From the NCBI RefSeq assembly GCF_001612785.1, contig NZ_BDBC01000047.1, forward strand, positions 1 through 63,391: a DNA stretch of 63,391 nucleotides. Direction: 5' to 3'. Below, piece by piece: positions 41,211 to 50,399 of the stretch. The notes under the pieces were generated by a model. That model had not been told where the DNA came from. It saw only the letters and a list, made by a program, of their open reading frames with translations, and did no database searches. The DNA comes from Nocardia beijingensis NBRC 16342. Its GTDB lineage: Bacteria; Actinomycetota; Actinomycetes; Mycobacteriales; Mycobacteriaceae. Made by a program: the position numbers and the translations under genes. The number at the start of each line of letters is the position of its first letter. Position 1 is the first letter of the stretch.

Positions 41211-42407
41211 ATGGGTGTCAGCGCGGACCGGGAAGTCGATGTGTGCGTGGTCGGGCTCGGTCCCACCGGACGGGCGCTCGCGCACCGCGTCATGCGCGCG
41301 GGGCTGTCGGTGACCGCGATCGACCCACGCCCGGAACGGCTGTGGCCGCCCACCTTCTCCTGCTGGGTGGACGAACTGCCGCCATGGCTGCCCGCCACGG
41401 CGATCGCGACGACCATCCCGGCGCCGACGGTGTGGACGAAGACCGAGCATCGCATCGACCGTCCGTACTGTGTGCTGTCCAAACCGGGTCTGCGGGCGGC
41501 GCTGCCGCTCGACGACGCCACCGTCGTGACGGGCCGCGCCACGCGGGTGGACGCGCACGAGGTCGAACTCACCGACGGCGCGGTGCACCGGGCGGCGGTG
41601 GTGTTCGACACCCGTGGACTGCCCTCGCTGGGACGCCGCAGAGCGGCCAGCGCGCACGGCATCTTCGTCGACGCCGAGACCGCGGCCCCGATGATCACCG
41701 AGGGCGAGGGCTTGCTGCTGGATTGGCGGCCGGAGAACGGCGCGGGACCGGACGAGCCGCCGTCGTTCCTCTACGCGGTGCCGCTCGGCGACGGCACGGT
41801 GATCTTCGAGGAGACCAGCCTCGGTCTCCGGGGCGGCATGCCGCAGCACGAACTGCGGCGGCGCACGCTCGCGCGGCTGGCCGCGCACGGCATCCGGCTC
41901 ACCGGCGCCGAACCGAGCGAGGCGGCGCACTATCCGCTGGACCAGCCGCCGCCGCGCAGAGGCGAGGCGCGCGCGATTCCGTTCGGTTCGCGCGGCGGCA
42001 TGATGCACCCGTGCACCGGGTACAGCGTCGCCGACTCGTTGGCGCTGGTGGACACCGCGGTCGCCGCGCTGCTGGAAGGCCGCGACCCGATCGCCGCGCT
42101 CTGGCCGCCGCGCGCGCGACTGGTGTATTGGATGCGGATGCGCGGCCTCTACGGCCTCGGCAGGCTCACCACCGAGCAGTCCGTCGCCATGTTCGACGCG
42201 TTCTTCAGCGCGTCACCGCGCGGGCAGCGCGCCCTTTTGTCCGCCCACGACGACTACGCGGCGCTCGGCGCGGTGCTGTTCAACACGGTCGCGCACACCT
42301 GGCCGTTCCGCTGGCGCTACGACCTGGTCGGCTGGACCAATCGCAACCGCTGGCTGGACTACGACTTCGCCGAACCGCGGGAAGACGCCGTCCGCCGGAT
42401 TCGCTGA
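41211..42407 (+). CDS. Lycopene-cyclase-like flavoprotein
   Basis: 398-residue FAD-dependent protein. The dinucleotide motif GLGPTG is at the N-terminus (VDVCVVGLGPTGRALA). The stretches FLYAVPLGDGTVIFEETSL and HPCTGYSVADSLAL are typical of CrtL/CrtY-type lycopene cyclases. Those make beta-rings from the ends of lycopene. No other carotenoid gene is visible nearby, so the substrate is tentative. ATG 41211 (MGVSADREVD) fits the family start. Confidence 0.78.
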   Translation: MGVSADREVDVCVVGLGPTGRALAHRVMRAGLSVTAIDPRPERLWPPTFSCWVDELPPWLPATAIATTIPAPTVWTKTEHRIDRPYCVLSKPGLRAALPLDDATVVTGRATRVDAHEVELTDGAVHRAAVVFDTRGLPSLGRRRAASAHGIFVDAETAAPMITEGEGLLLDWRPENGAGPDEPPSFLYAVPLGDGTVIFEETSLGLRGGMPQHELRRRTLARLAAHGIRLTGAEPSEAAHYPLDQPPPRRGEARAIPFGSRGGMMHPCTGYSVADSLALVDTAVAALLEGRDPIAALWPPRARLVYWMRMRGLYGLGRLTTEQSVAMFDAFFSASPRGQRALLSAHDDYAALGAVLFNTVAHTWPFRWRYDLVGWTNRNRWLDYDFAEPREDAVRRIR

Positions 42408-42431
42408 CCCGGCGGACGGCGACGTGGGTGG

Positions 42432-43310
42432 TTACGGCCCGGTTTCCGCGGCCCGCCGGTACCCCCTGATCGCGGGGTAGGCGAAGACGACGATCATCCC
42501 GATCGTCCAAGCGAGCGTCTCCAGCAGCGGGTCGGCGACCGCGCCGCCGTAGGACAATCCGCGCATCGCGTCGATCGCGCAGCTCATCGGCTGGTGCGCC
42601 ACCACGTCCTGCAACCAGATCGGGTAGGCGAAGACCGGAACGAAACCCGAGTTGAAGAACATCAGCAGCGTGCTGATCATGCCGATGATGTTCACCAGCA
42701 TCACGCCCTCGGACACGGTGGCCAGCGCGGTGACCAGGACGGCGAACGCCACCCCGAACAGCACCGGGATGCCGATCAGCGCCAGGCCCGCGAGCGGCCC
42801 CTGCTCGAATCGGAAGCCGAGCAGCAGACCGACGGCCACGACGAACACCGTGGTCACCAGTACCCGGATCGCCTCGGCGAGCAGCCGGCCGGTGAATCCC
42901 GCCGCGCGGTGCACCGGCATCGTCCAGAACCGGCCGAGCAGTCCGGTCATCTTCTCGGTCTTGAAGCCGAGTGCGCTGACCACCGCGCCGGACATCGCCG
43001 CGACCAGCGTCAGCAACGGGACCGTTCCGTACACGGCCGGCATCCCGGTGGCGCCGGAGACGGGCTTGTTCAGCACGATGTAGAACATCACCAAGGTGAG
43101 CGCGGGATACACCAGCGTCTGGATGGTGGTCGCGGGATCACGCGCCCAGACCAGCAGCAGCCGCTTGCACTGGATCAGGCTCTGCGAGACCCAGGTGACC
43201 AGCGAACCTTCCGGCTTCGCCCGGACGATGGGCAGCGGTTCGCTCGCGCGTACCTCCGCCTGCTCGGCCTGCGGCGCGGTGCGCTCCACGGTCGATTCCA
43301 CCGAACTCAT
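42432..43310 (-). CDS. ABC-2 type permease (DrrC-like)
   Basis: 292-residue membrane protein with about six helices and the ABC-2 motif region (MLVNIIGMISTLLMFFNSGFVPVFAYP, AHQPMSCAIDAMRGL). Third gene of a DrrABC-like exporter; ATG 43310 overlaps the stop of the previous permease as ATGA. An acidic cytosolic N-terminus of about 60 residues precedes the first helix. Confidence 0.88.
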   Translation of the reverse strand: MSSVESTVERTAPQAEQAEVRASEPLPIVRAKPEGSLVTWVSQSLIQCKRLLLVWARDPATTIQTLVYPALTLVMFYIVLNKPVSGATGMPAVYGTVPLLTLVAAMSGAVVSALGFKTEKMTGLLGRFWTMPVHRAAGFTGRLLAEAIRVLVTTVFVVAVGLLLGFRFEQGPLAGLALIGIPVLFGVAFAVLVTALATVSEGVMLVNIIGMISTLLMFFNSGFVPVFAYPIWLQDVVAHQPMSCAIDAMRGLSYGGAVADPLLETLAWTIGMIVVFAYPAIRGYRRAAETGP

Positions 43311-44131
43311 GACCGCCTCACACTCGCCCAGATCGCCAACGGGGTGAACACCGCGGCCAGCCCGATCAACCACACCAGCGGCACCCACAGCACCTGCCAG
43401 GTCACGCCGTCGGCCGCCATGTCGCGCAGCGCGAAGGAGAACTGCGAGATCGGCTGATTGCGCACGAACGGGCGAATCCACTCCGGGAAGTTGCGCTCCG
43501 GCACGAACCCGCAGGAGAGCATGCCGAAGATCAGTGTCGGCAGGGTCAGCGCCTGACTCAGCGACTCCGGGCTCTTGGTCAGACTGCCGAGCCCGTCGGC
43601 GCCGACCGCGAGCACGGTGCCGACCGCGAGCGAGAACGCGCAGAACAGCACGGCCTGGCCGGTGCCTGCGACGAAACGGAAGCCGATCAGGTGCCCGAAC
43701 AGCACCGCGGCGGTGAGCGAGGTCACCGACCGGACCAGCCCGGCGCAGATGCGCGAGGTGAACGGCACCAGCGTCCCGATCGGCATGGTCTGCAGGCGGG
43801 TGCTCAGGCCGGTCATCGCCTCGAACGCGGCCAGCTGCGCGTTCGACATCATGGTGAAGGCCATGGTCTGCAAGACGATGATCGGCATGACGTACTGGGC
43901 GTAGTCGACGCCCTGGATCTTCATCACATAACGCAGCGGCAGATAGAAGCCGAGGGTGAAGATCAGCGGCGTGATCGCCGCGACGATCAGCTCGCCCTTG
44001 GTCGCCATGGTCCGCACGATGCGGCCGGTCAGCGCGCGCCACTGCGCGAACGACGACAGCCGCGCCGCGGGCAGCTCGGCGAACAAGGTCACGTCGGCCT
44101 GGATGTGCTCCGGGGCGGTCGCAGCGGTCAC
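43307..44131 (-). CDS. ABC-2 type permease (DrrB-like)
   Basis: 274-residue membrane protein with about six helices; FGMLSCGFVPERNFPEWIRPFVRNQPIS is the ABC-2 permease motif. GTG 44131 overlaps the ATPase stop as GTGA. It forms the membrane channel with the permease at 42432. Confidence 0.88.
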   Translation of the reverse strand: MTAATAPEHIQADVTLFAELPAARLSSFAQWRALTGRIVRTMATKGELIVAAITPLIFTLGFYLPLRYVMKIQGVDYAQYVMPIIVLQTMAFTMMSNAQLAAFEAMTGLSTRLQTMPIGTLVPFTSRICAGLVRSVTSLTAAVLFGHLIGFRFVAGTGQAVLFCAFSLAVGTVLAVGADGLGSLTKSPESLSQALTLPTLIFGMLSCGFVPERNFPEWIRPFVRNQPISQFSFALRDMAADGVTWQVLWVPLVWLIGLAAVFTPLAIWASVRRS

Positions 44132-45111
44132 GCTCGGCCGCCCGAGTGGCCGGTGATGGACAGGAACACGTCGTCGAGCGAGGGGCGGCGCAGCGCGATG
44201 TCGGCCAGTTCGACACCGGCGCTGTCGAGCCTGCGCAACGCCTCGGTCAGCGTGGCGGCGCCCTCCGGGGCCGGGATGGACAGCCGGTCGCCGCCGTCGA
44301 CGTCGGCCAGCACCGCGGGCGGCACCAGGTCGCCGAGGGCGTACGCGGCGGTGCGCAGCTTCTTCTGATCCAGGGGGACGACCTCGCAGTAGCTGCCGCC
44401 GGTCTTCTCCTTGAGTTCGTCGGCGGTGCCCTCCGCGATCACCGTGCCCTTGTCGATGACGATGATGTTGTCGCTGAGCACGTCGGCTTCCTCCAGGTAC
44501 TGCGTGGTCAGCAGCACCGTGATGCCTTGCGTCTTGAGCGCGGTCACCAGATCCCAGACGCCCTGCCTGCTGCGCGGGTCGAGACCGGTGGTCGGCTCGT
44601 CCAGGAACACCACCTCCGGACGCACCACCAGCCCGCAGGCGATGTCGACGCGGCGGCGCATGCCGCCCGAGTAGTGACGCACGGCGCGGCGGCCCGCGCT
44701 CACCAGATCGAATTCCTCCAGCAGGGTGTCGGCGCGCTTGCGGGCCGCGGACTTGCCGAGGCCCATCAGCCTGCCGAACAGCTCGAGGTTCTCCCGGCCG
44801 GAGAGGTTCTCGTCCAGCGCCGCGTACTGACCGGTCATCATGATCGATCGGCGCACGCCCGCCGGGTCCTTCAGCACGTCGTACCCGGCGACGACGGCGG
44901 TGCCCGAATCGGGCCGCAGCAGCGTGGACAGCACCTTCACCATGGTCGTCTTGCCCGCGCCGTTGGGCCCGAGGATGCCGAGCACGGAGGCGCGTTCGGC
45001 GACGAAGCTGACGCCCTGCAGCGCATGCACATCGCCGAACGACTTGCGGACGTCCGCTACCCGGACCGCAGGCTCACTGGCATGCGACTCTGCTTGGTTG
45101 GAACTCGGCAT
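44128..45111 (-). CDS. Daunorubicin-resistance-type ABC ATPase (DrrA-like)
   Basis: 327-residue ATPase of the DrrA group. Walker A GPNGAGKTT, signature YSGGMRRR and Walker B VFLDEPTTGLDPRSRQ are intact, and the C-terminal DrrA-type extension ends LRRPSLDDVFLSITGHSGG. It powers the two permeases that follow. DrrABC systems export drugs in Streptomyces and cell-envelope lipids in mycobacteria; no biosynthetic gene is adjacent to indicate the substrate. ATG 45111 has GGAGAG upstream. Confidence 0.9.
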   Translation of the reverse strand: MPSSNQAESHASEPAVRVADVRKSFGDVHALQGVSFVAERASVLGILGPNGAGKTTMVKVLSTLLRPDSGTAVVAGYDVLKDPAGVRRSIMMTGQYAALDENLSGRENLELFGRLMGLGKSAARKRADTLLEEFDLVSAGRRAVRHYSGGMRRRVDIACGLVVRPEVVFLDEPTTGLDPRSRQGVWDLVTALKTQGITVLLTTQYLEEADVLSDNIIVIDKGTVIAEGTADELKEKTGGSYCEVVPLDQKKLRTAAYALGDLVPPAVLADVDGGDRLSIPAPEGAATLTEALRRLDSAGVELADIALRRPSLDDVFLSITGHSGGRA

Positions 45112-45476
45112 CAACTCTCCACTATCGGCCGGTGCGGCGACCAGGTCGCCCGAGCGCAGGCGCACGCTCGGATTGGTGATCCGTCGCGCTCGGCGTGATG
45201 TTACCGGCCCGATCGCCCGGACTTCCGCGTCGCGTGAGGTACCCGCACCGGGGCGCACCCATTGTGTCCTTACTCACATTTCCCGCCGCCCGTTCGCGAC
45301 CCGAAGAATCGACGCTGGTGAGCGCGATCCGGTACGGACGCCGGGCCTGCGGCCGAGCCTTGTCGGTCCGCTGCGCGAGACCATAGTCTGCTTTGCGGGG
45401 GAAAACACTCACTCGTCCGCGGCTGTGGCCCCATATAGCGGTCCGCAGGCTGGTTTCGACACTGCGAGAGGTGATC
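45112..45476. other. Divergent promoter region without a gene
   Basis: 365 bp between the DrrA-like gene (minus) and the aldehyde-dehydrogenase-like gene (plus). Presumably both promoters; I see no clear coding sequence or repeat. Confidence 0.5.
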
Positions 45477-47003
45477 ATGGCCGAGTCCGCGCAGTCACGG
45501 TTGGCGGCGCGTCCGGGAGGAACGGGCCCTACGAACGTCCTGACGTCCTATGACCCGCGCACCGGCGAGGTCGTGGGCAACTACGCCGTGATGACCGCGA
45601 GCGAACTGCATCGCGCGGTGCGCGCGGCCCGCTCCGCCGAAAAGTGGTGGGCCGAACTCGGATTCAGCAGTCGCAAGCGGTGGCTGCTGGACTGGAAACG
45701 CGAGATCGCCCGGCGCTCGGGCGAATTGGTCGCCCTGCTGTGCGAGGAGACCGGGAAGCCGGTGGCCGACGCCGCGATCGAGGTGATGCTCGCGGTGGAG
45801 GATCTGGACTGGGCCGCCCGCAACGCGGGCCGCGCGCTGGGCCGGCGGCGCATCGGTTCCAACTGGCTCACCCGCAATCAGCGCGCCTCGGTCGGCTATC
45901 TGCCGCTGGGCGTCGTCGGAGTGCTCGGTCCGTGGAACAACCCGGTGTTCACCCCGATGGGTTCGATCGCCTACGCGATGGCGGCGGGCAACGCCGTGGT
46001 GTTCAAGCCGCACGAGCTGACCACCGGCGTCGGCGTGTGGCTGGCCGACAGCTGGGCGCGGCTCGCGCCGAACCAGCCGGTGTTGCAAGTGGTCACGGGA
46101 GACAAGGCCACCGGGACCGCGCTGTGCCGGGCGAAGGTCGACAAGATCGCCTACGCCGGTTCCGAGGCGGGCGCGCGCGAGGTGATCTCGGTGTGCGCGC
46201 AGACCATGACGCCGGTCGTCGTCGAGCGCAGCGGCAAAGGCAGCATGGTCGTGCACGTCGACGCGAAGCTGGACGACGCCGCCGAGGCCGCCGTCTTCGG
46301 CGCGATGGCCAACGCCGGGCAGAACGCCACCGGCATCCAGCGGGCCTACGTCGCCCAGTCGGTCTACGACCGCTTCCTGGACCTGGTCGCGGCCCAGGCG
46401 CGCAAGTTGCGGCCCGGCGCGGACCGGAAGGCGTCCTACGGCCCGATGATCATGGAGTCACAGATCGAGGTGGTGCGCAGGCAGGTGCGCGACGCGGTGG
46501 CCCGCGGCGGCCGCGCGGTGGTCGGCGGGCTCGACTCCATCCGCGATCCCTACATCGAGCCGATCGTGCTGGCCGAGGTGCCGGAGGAGAGCATCGCGAT
46601 CACCGGCGAGGGCATCGGCCCGGTGCTGATCGTGAACAAGGTGGCGAGCATGGACGAGGCCGCCGAGCGGATCAACGCCGTGGGCACCGACGTCGCCGTG
46701 TCCGTGTTCACCAGGGACGTGCACGAGATCGAGGCTTTCGCCGAGCAACTGCGCGTCGGGGTGGTGACCATCAACTCCTCCACCGCCTACGCCGGCATCC
46801 CCGCGCTGCCCTTCGGCGGTGTGGGCGAATACGGCCAGGGCCACAGCCACGGCGACCAGGGGCTGCGGGAGTTCAGCCGGACCCTGGCCATCACACGCAA
46901 GCGGTACCAGGCGCCGGTGAACCTGTCCACGTTCGATCGGCACCCCCGCCACCTCCGCCTGGCCAGGACGTTCTTCCGAATCCGGCACGGCCGCCGCCCC
47001 TGA
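45477..47003 (+). CDS. Aldehyde-dehydrogenase homologue lacking the catalytic cysteine
   Basis: 508-residue member of the aldehyde dehydrogenase superfamily. NAD-site segments (LGPWNNPVFTPMGSIAYAMAAGNAVVFKPHE) and the glutamate region (VERSGKGS, Glu250) are present. The active-site signature NAGQNATGIQR has Ala284 where active enzymes have Cys (GQxC). The protein should therefore not oxidise aldehydes by the usual thiohemiacetal route; it may be a binding or structural homologue, or use other chemistry. The C-terminus has a basic tail. ATG 45477 has GAGAGG 5 nt upstream. Confidence 0.85.
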   Translation: MAESAQSRLAARPGGTGPTNVLTSYDPRTGEVVGNYAVMTASELHRAVRAARSAEKWWAELGFSSRKRWLLDWKREIARRSGELVALLCEETGKPVADAAIEVMLAVEDLDWAARNAGRALGRRRIGSNWLTRNQRASVGYLPLGVVGVLGPWNNPVFTPMGSIAYAMAAGNAVVFKPHELTTGVGVWLADSWARLAPNQPVLQVVTGDKATGTALCRAKVDKIAYAGSEAGAREVISVCAQTMTPVVVERSGKGSMVVHVDAKLDDAAEAAVFGAMANAGQNATGIQRAYVAQSVYDRFLDLVAAQARKLRPGADRKASYGPMIMESQIEVVRRQVRDAVARGGRAVVGGLDSIRDPYIEPIVLAEVPEESIAITGEGIGPVLIVNKVASMDEAAERINAVGTDVAVSVFTRDVHEIEAFAEQLRVGVVTINSSTAYAGIPALPFGGVGEYGQGHSHGDQGLREFSRTLAITRKRYQAPVNLSTFDRHPRHLRLARTFFRIRHGRRP

Positions 47004-47091
47004 GCGGACTTCGGCGTACCTCCGCCTTCGCTGCGGCCGTACTCGAGTCGAGGTTGTCCTAGCACCCAGCAGGCGCTGAGCTATACGCGGG

Positions 47092-48360
47092 TCAATCGCG
47101 GTCGTGGTGCGGCTGTGCCTGTTCGGCGAGCAGCACCGCGTCCATGAGCGCGGTCACCCGGGCCAATTGCGCGGGGCGGGAATCGAATCGGATCAGTCTG
47201 CCCACATCGATCACCTGGCTGATGGCGGCGTGTACCCGGAAGCGCGCTTCCACCGGGTCGCCGTCGAGCAGGTTGGCCCACTCCAGCACGTTCTGCCGCT
47301 GGATGGCGCGCAGCTTGTGCTGCTCGGCCTGCGGCAGATTGCCGAACTCGGCGTAGTACACCGCCATGATCTCGGGCATGGCGAAACTCAGTTTGGCGTA
47401 GCGCTCGGCCACATTCCGCGCGGCGTCCGCCCGGCTCGTCGCTTCGGCCAGCGCCTCGGTGATCGCGATGGCCAGCCGGTCGCCGGTGCGGTGGAAGGCC
47501 GCGGCGAGCAGGTCGGCCTTGCTCGCGAAGTACCGGTACACGCTGGAGGCGTTGATGCCGACGGCGGCGCCGATCTCCTCGATGCTCGCCTCGTGGTAGC
47601 CCTGCCTGCCGAAGATCCGGATGGCCTCGGTGAGCAACTGTTCGCGCTTGGAGGTCACCGGAATGCCGCGCACGGGCGGGCCCGGATCGGGTTCCGCGGG
47701 CGCGGGAGGCAGCTCGGTGCGCAGGATGGCCCAGGACATCTGATGCAACAGCGGAAGCAGCCTGGCGCTCGACAGCGCGGTGCGGTGCGCGGCGATGCTG
47801 GCGATCGCGCTGAGCACGCCCGCGGCCAGCATCGCGACGTCCGCGGGCGCCGCCTCCGGGCGCAGCAGCGCGATCGGGGCGGCGAGGGTGTTGTTCAGGT
47901 CGTCGTAGATCTTCTTGATCCGGACGCGGTCGTCGCGCTCGAGGTAGCGGCGCTCCCAGCGGTAGAGCCCGGCCTCGCGGCGGATCTCGACGGTGTGCTC
48001 GCTGATCGCGCGGATCAGCGCGTCCGCGCGCCGCTCCGGGTCCAGCCGGGCATCGTCGGCCCCCTCTGCCACGCTCAACAGGTGCCGAGCACCCTCCTCG
48101 GCGGCGGCGACCAGCAGCGCGTATTTGTTCGTGAAATGCCGGTAGAGGGCGGGACCGGAGATGCCGACCTCCGCGGCGATCTCATCGACGCCGACCGGGT
48201 AGTAGCCGCGTTCGCTGAACGCGCGCGCGGCCGCCCGGATGATCTGCACCTTGCGGTCCTTCGGACGTCGGCGCACCGAAGGCGCGCCCGCTGCGCTCGC
48301 CCGCCTGCCCGGTTCGGGGCGCGCGGGAGCGAGATCGATCTCGCTGCGATCCGCGACCAT
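47092..48360 (-). CDS. Double-TetR transcriptional regulator
   Basis: 422-residue protein with two TetR DNA-binding domains. The first (IIRAAARAFSERGYYPVGVDEIAAEVGISGPALYRHFTNKY) is at about 40-85; the second (LTEAIRIFGRQGYHEASIEEIGAAVGINASSVYRYFASKAD) at about 240-285; each is followed by a helical ligand-binding region. ATG 48360 has GAGAGG upstream. It is divergent from an enoyl-CoA hydratase-like gene, and the GTTAAC repeats between them are the likely operator. A role in acyl-CoA-responsive control is plausible (inference). Confidence 0.87.
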   Translation of the reverse strand: MVADRSEIDLAPARPEPGRRASAAGAPSVRRRPKDRKVQIIRAAARAFSERGYYPVGVDEIAAEVGISGPALYRHFTNKYALLVAAAEEGARHLLSVAEGADDARLDPERRADALIRAISEHTVEIRREAGLYRWERRYLERDDRVRIKKIYDDLNNTLAAPIALLRPEAAPADVAMLAAGVLSAIASIAAHRTALSSARLLPLLHQMSWAILRTELPPAPAEPDPGPPVRGIPVTSKREQLLTEAIRIFGRQGYHEASIEEIGAAVGINASSVYRYFASKADLLAAAFHRTGDRLAIAITEALAEATSRADAARNVAERYAKLSFAMPEIMAVYYAEFGNLPQAEQHKLRAIQRQNVLEWANLLDGDPVEARFRVHAAISQVIDVGRLIRFDSRPAQLARVTALMDAVLLAEQAQPHHDRD

Positions 48361-48411
48361 GCACCTCTCCGTTCTCCGGCGGCGCTGGTTGACAGCGCCC
48401 GTCACTGGACC

Positions 48412-48445
48412 CTAAGTTAACCACAATTCGCAAAGTTAACCACTA
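48412..48445. promoter_or_regulatory. Direct-repeat operator AAGTTAACCAC
   Basis: AAGTTAACCAC occurs at 48414-48424 and again at 48433-48443, 19 bp apart; each contains the palindrome GTTAAC. The site lies between the double-TetR gene and the enoyl-CoA hydratase-like gene. Confidence 0.75.
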
Positions 48446-48487
48446 TTCACGGCCTGGTGCCCGCCGAATTGCAGCTTAGGAGCAAAC

Positions 48488-49303
48488 GTGAGCAACAACG
48501 ATTCCGCGGCCCCGGCCGCCGCGTCCACCGCGAAGTTCACCGCGGTCCAGGACGGCAAGGTGCTGCGGATCACGATCACCAACCCCAAGCGGAAGAACGC
48601 CATCGACTACGACACCATGGTCGCGCTCGGCGACGCCTTCCGCGCTGCGGCGGACGACCGCGCGGTGCGGGCGATCGTACTGACCGGCGAAGGCGGCGAT
48701 TTCTGCACGGGCGCCGATCTGTCCGCGAGCGCGGACGAGGCGCAGCGGGGCATCACCTCGGACATGGTGATGGACGCGGCGAACCGGCTGGTGCGCGCCA
48801 TCGTCGACGCGCCGGTCCCGGTGATCGTGCGGATCCGGGGCGCCGCCGCCGGCGTCGGCGTCGGCATCGCGCTGGCCGCCGACCTGGTCTACGCGAGCGA
48901 GGACTCCTACCTGCTGCTGGCCTTCATCAACATCGGCCTGATGCCGGACGGCGGGGCCGCCGCGCTGGTGGCCGCGGCCGCGGGCCGTCCGCTGGCGGCG
49001 CGGATGGCGCTGCTCGGCGAACGGCTGCCCGCCCGGGAGGCCGCGGCCGCCGGTCTGTTCACCGCCGTCGTGCCCGACGACGAACTCGACGCCACCGTGG
49101 AGGCCGGGGTACAGAAGATCGCCACGGGTCCGCGCCGCGCGCTCGAACTCACCAAGCAGGCGCTGAACCAGGCCACGCTGGCCTCGCTGGACGCGGCGCT
49201 GGCCGCCGAGAAGGCGGGACAGACCGAGCTGCTGCGCTCCGCCGATTTCATCGAAGGCGCCACCGCGATGCTCACCAAGCGCAAGGCCGTCTTCGCCGAC
49301 TGA
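48488..49303 (+). CDS. Enoyl-CoA hydratase/isomerase
   Basis: 271-residue crotonase-family protein. The oxyanion-hole segments GADLSAS and RIRGAAAGVGVGIALAADLVYAS are present. The first hydratase glutamate is absent and the second region reads IGLMPDGGAAAL, with Asp as in PaaG-type isomerases, so isomerisation is more likely than hydration. GTG 48488 has AGGAG upstream. It lies opposite the double-TetR regulator and is followed 48 bp later by an SDR gene. Confidence 0.85.
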   Translation: MSNNDSAAPAAASTAKFTAVQDGKVLRITITNPKRKNAIDYDTMVALGDAFRAAADDRAVRAIVLTGEGGDFCTGADLSASADEAQRGITSDMVMDAANRLVRAIVDAPVPVIVRIRGAAAGVGVGIALAADLVYASEDSYLLLAFINIGLMPDGGAAALVAAAAGRPLAARMALLGERLPAREAAAAGLFTAVVPDDELDATVEAGVQKIATGPRRALELTKQALNQATLASLDAALAAEKAGQTELLRSADFIEGATAMLTKRKAVFAD

Positions 49304-49351
49304 TCGGCCCGCCGGAACGTAGCGACCGGCAGGCGACTATGTTCATCGGCT

Positions 49352-50377
49352 ATGACTTACCTGGTTACCGGGGCAACTGGGTTCATCGGTCGTTTTCTCA
49401 TCCCTGAGCTCCTGAAACGCGAGGGTGACATCCACGTGCTGGTGCGGCCGGGCGACGCCTCGGCCGACCGGTTCGCCTGCTGCGCGCAGGAATGGGCCGG
49501 CGGCGACCGCGTCCGCTTGGTGCGCGGCGATCTCGGCGCCCCGGGCCTTGGCATCGATCCCACCTGGCTGGCCCGGCATCGCGGCGCCATCGAGCACGTC
49601 TTCCATCTGGCCGCGGGCTACGACCTGACCGCGCGCGGCGGCGGGACCAGGAACCTGGTCGACGTCGCCGAGGAACTGGACGCCGGCCTGCTGCACCACG
49701 TCTCGACCGTGGAGGTGGCCGGGTCCAGCGAGGGCCTGTTCACCGAGGACATGTTCGATCACGGCCAGACGCTGGCCACCCCGGCGCAGCGCGCGAAGTT
49801 CGAGGCCGAGCGGATCGTGCGGGAATCGTCGCTTCGCTGGCGCGTGTACCGGCCATCGATCGTGATCGGGCATTCCAGGACCGGCGAGATCGACCGGATC
49901 GACGGCCCGTACTACTTCTTCCGCCTGCTGCGCATGGGCGCCCAGCTGCCGAGGCTGCTGCCGGTGCTGGTGCCCAAACTGGGCGAGACCAACATGGTTC
50001 CGGTGGATTTCGTGGCCCGAGCCCTCGATCACATCGCGCATCGCGCCGGCTCGGACAAGATCGCCTATCACTTGGTCGATCCGCGCAGGCAGAGCGCGGT
50101 CGACGCGCTGAACCTGTTCGCGGACGAGGCGGGCGCGCCGCACCTGGTCGAGGTGATGCCCAAGCGCACCTTGGACATGATGTTGCGGGTCCCCGGCGCG
50201 AACTGGCTGCTGCCGAGGGTCGGCGTGCCACTGGACGTGCTGGAGCACAGCGAATTCGCCTGCTGGTTCGACTGCAGGCACACCAGCGCGGCCTTGGCGG
50301 GCACCGACATCAGAGTGCCGCCGCTGGAGGCCTACGCGCCGCGGATCTGGAAGTACTGGATCGAGAACTGGGTCTGA
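49352..50377 (+). CDS. SDR of the fatty acyl reductase type, Tyr missing
   Basis: 341-residue extended SDR. The Rossmann motif TGATGFIG is at residues 6-13 and HVSTVEVAGSSEGLF follows the expected Ser/Thr region. The helix with the YxxxK pair reads PAQRAKFEAERIV: Lys is present but Ala replaces Tyr. The overall pattern is that of the NAD-binding domain of thioester/fatty-acyl reductases and related epimerases. It may bind its cofactor but have altered catalysis. Its neighbour is the enoyl-CoA hydratase-like gene, so acyl metabolism is plausible. Confidence 0.75.
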   Translation: MTYLVTGATGFIGRFLIPELLKREGDIHVLVRPGDASADRFACCAQEWAGGDRVRLVRGDLGAPGLGIDPTWLARHRGAIEHVFHLAAGYDLTARGGGTRNLVDVAEELDAGLLHHVSTVEVAGSSEGLFTEDMFDHGQTLATPAQRAKFEAERIVRESSLRWRVYRPSIVIGHSRTGEIDRIDGPYYFFRLLRMGAQLPRLLPVLVPKLGETNMVPVDFVARALDHIAHRAGSDKIAYHLVDPRRQSAVDALNLFADEAGAPHLVEVMPKRTLDMMLRVPGANWLLPRVGVPLDVLEHSEFACWFDCRHTSAALAGTDIRVPPLEAYAPRIWKYWIENWV

Positions 50378-50399
50378 CCGGCGCGCGTCACCGGGCTGG

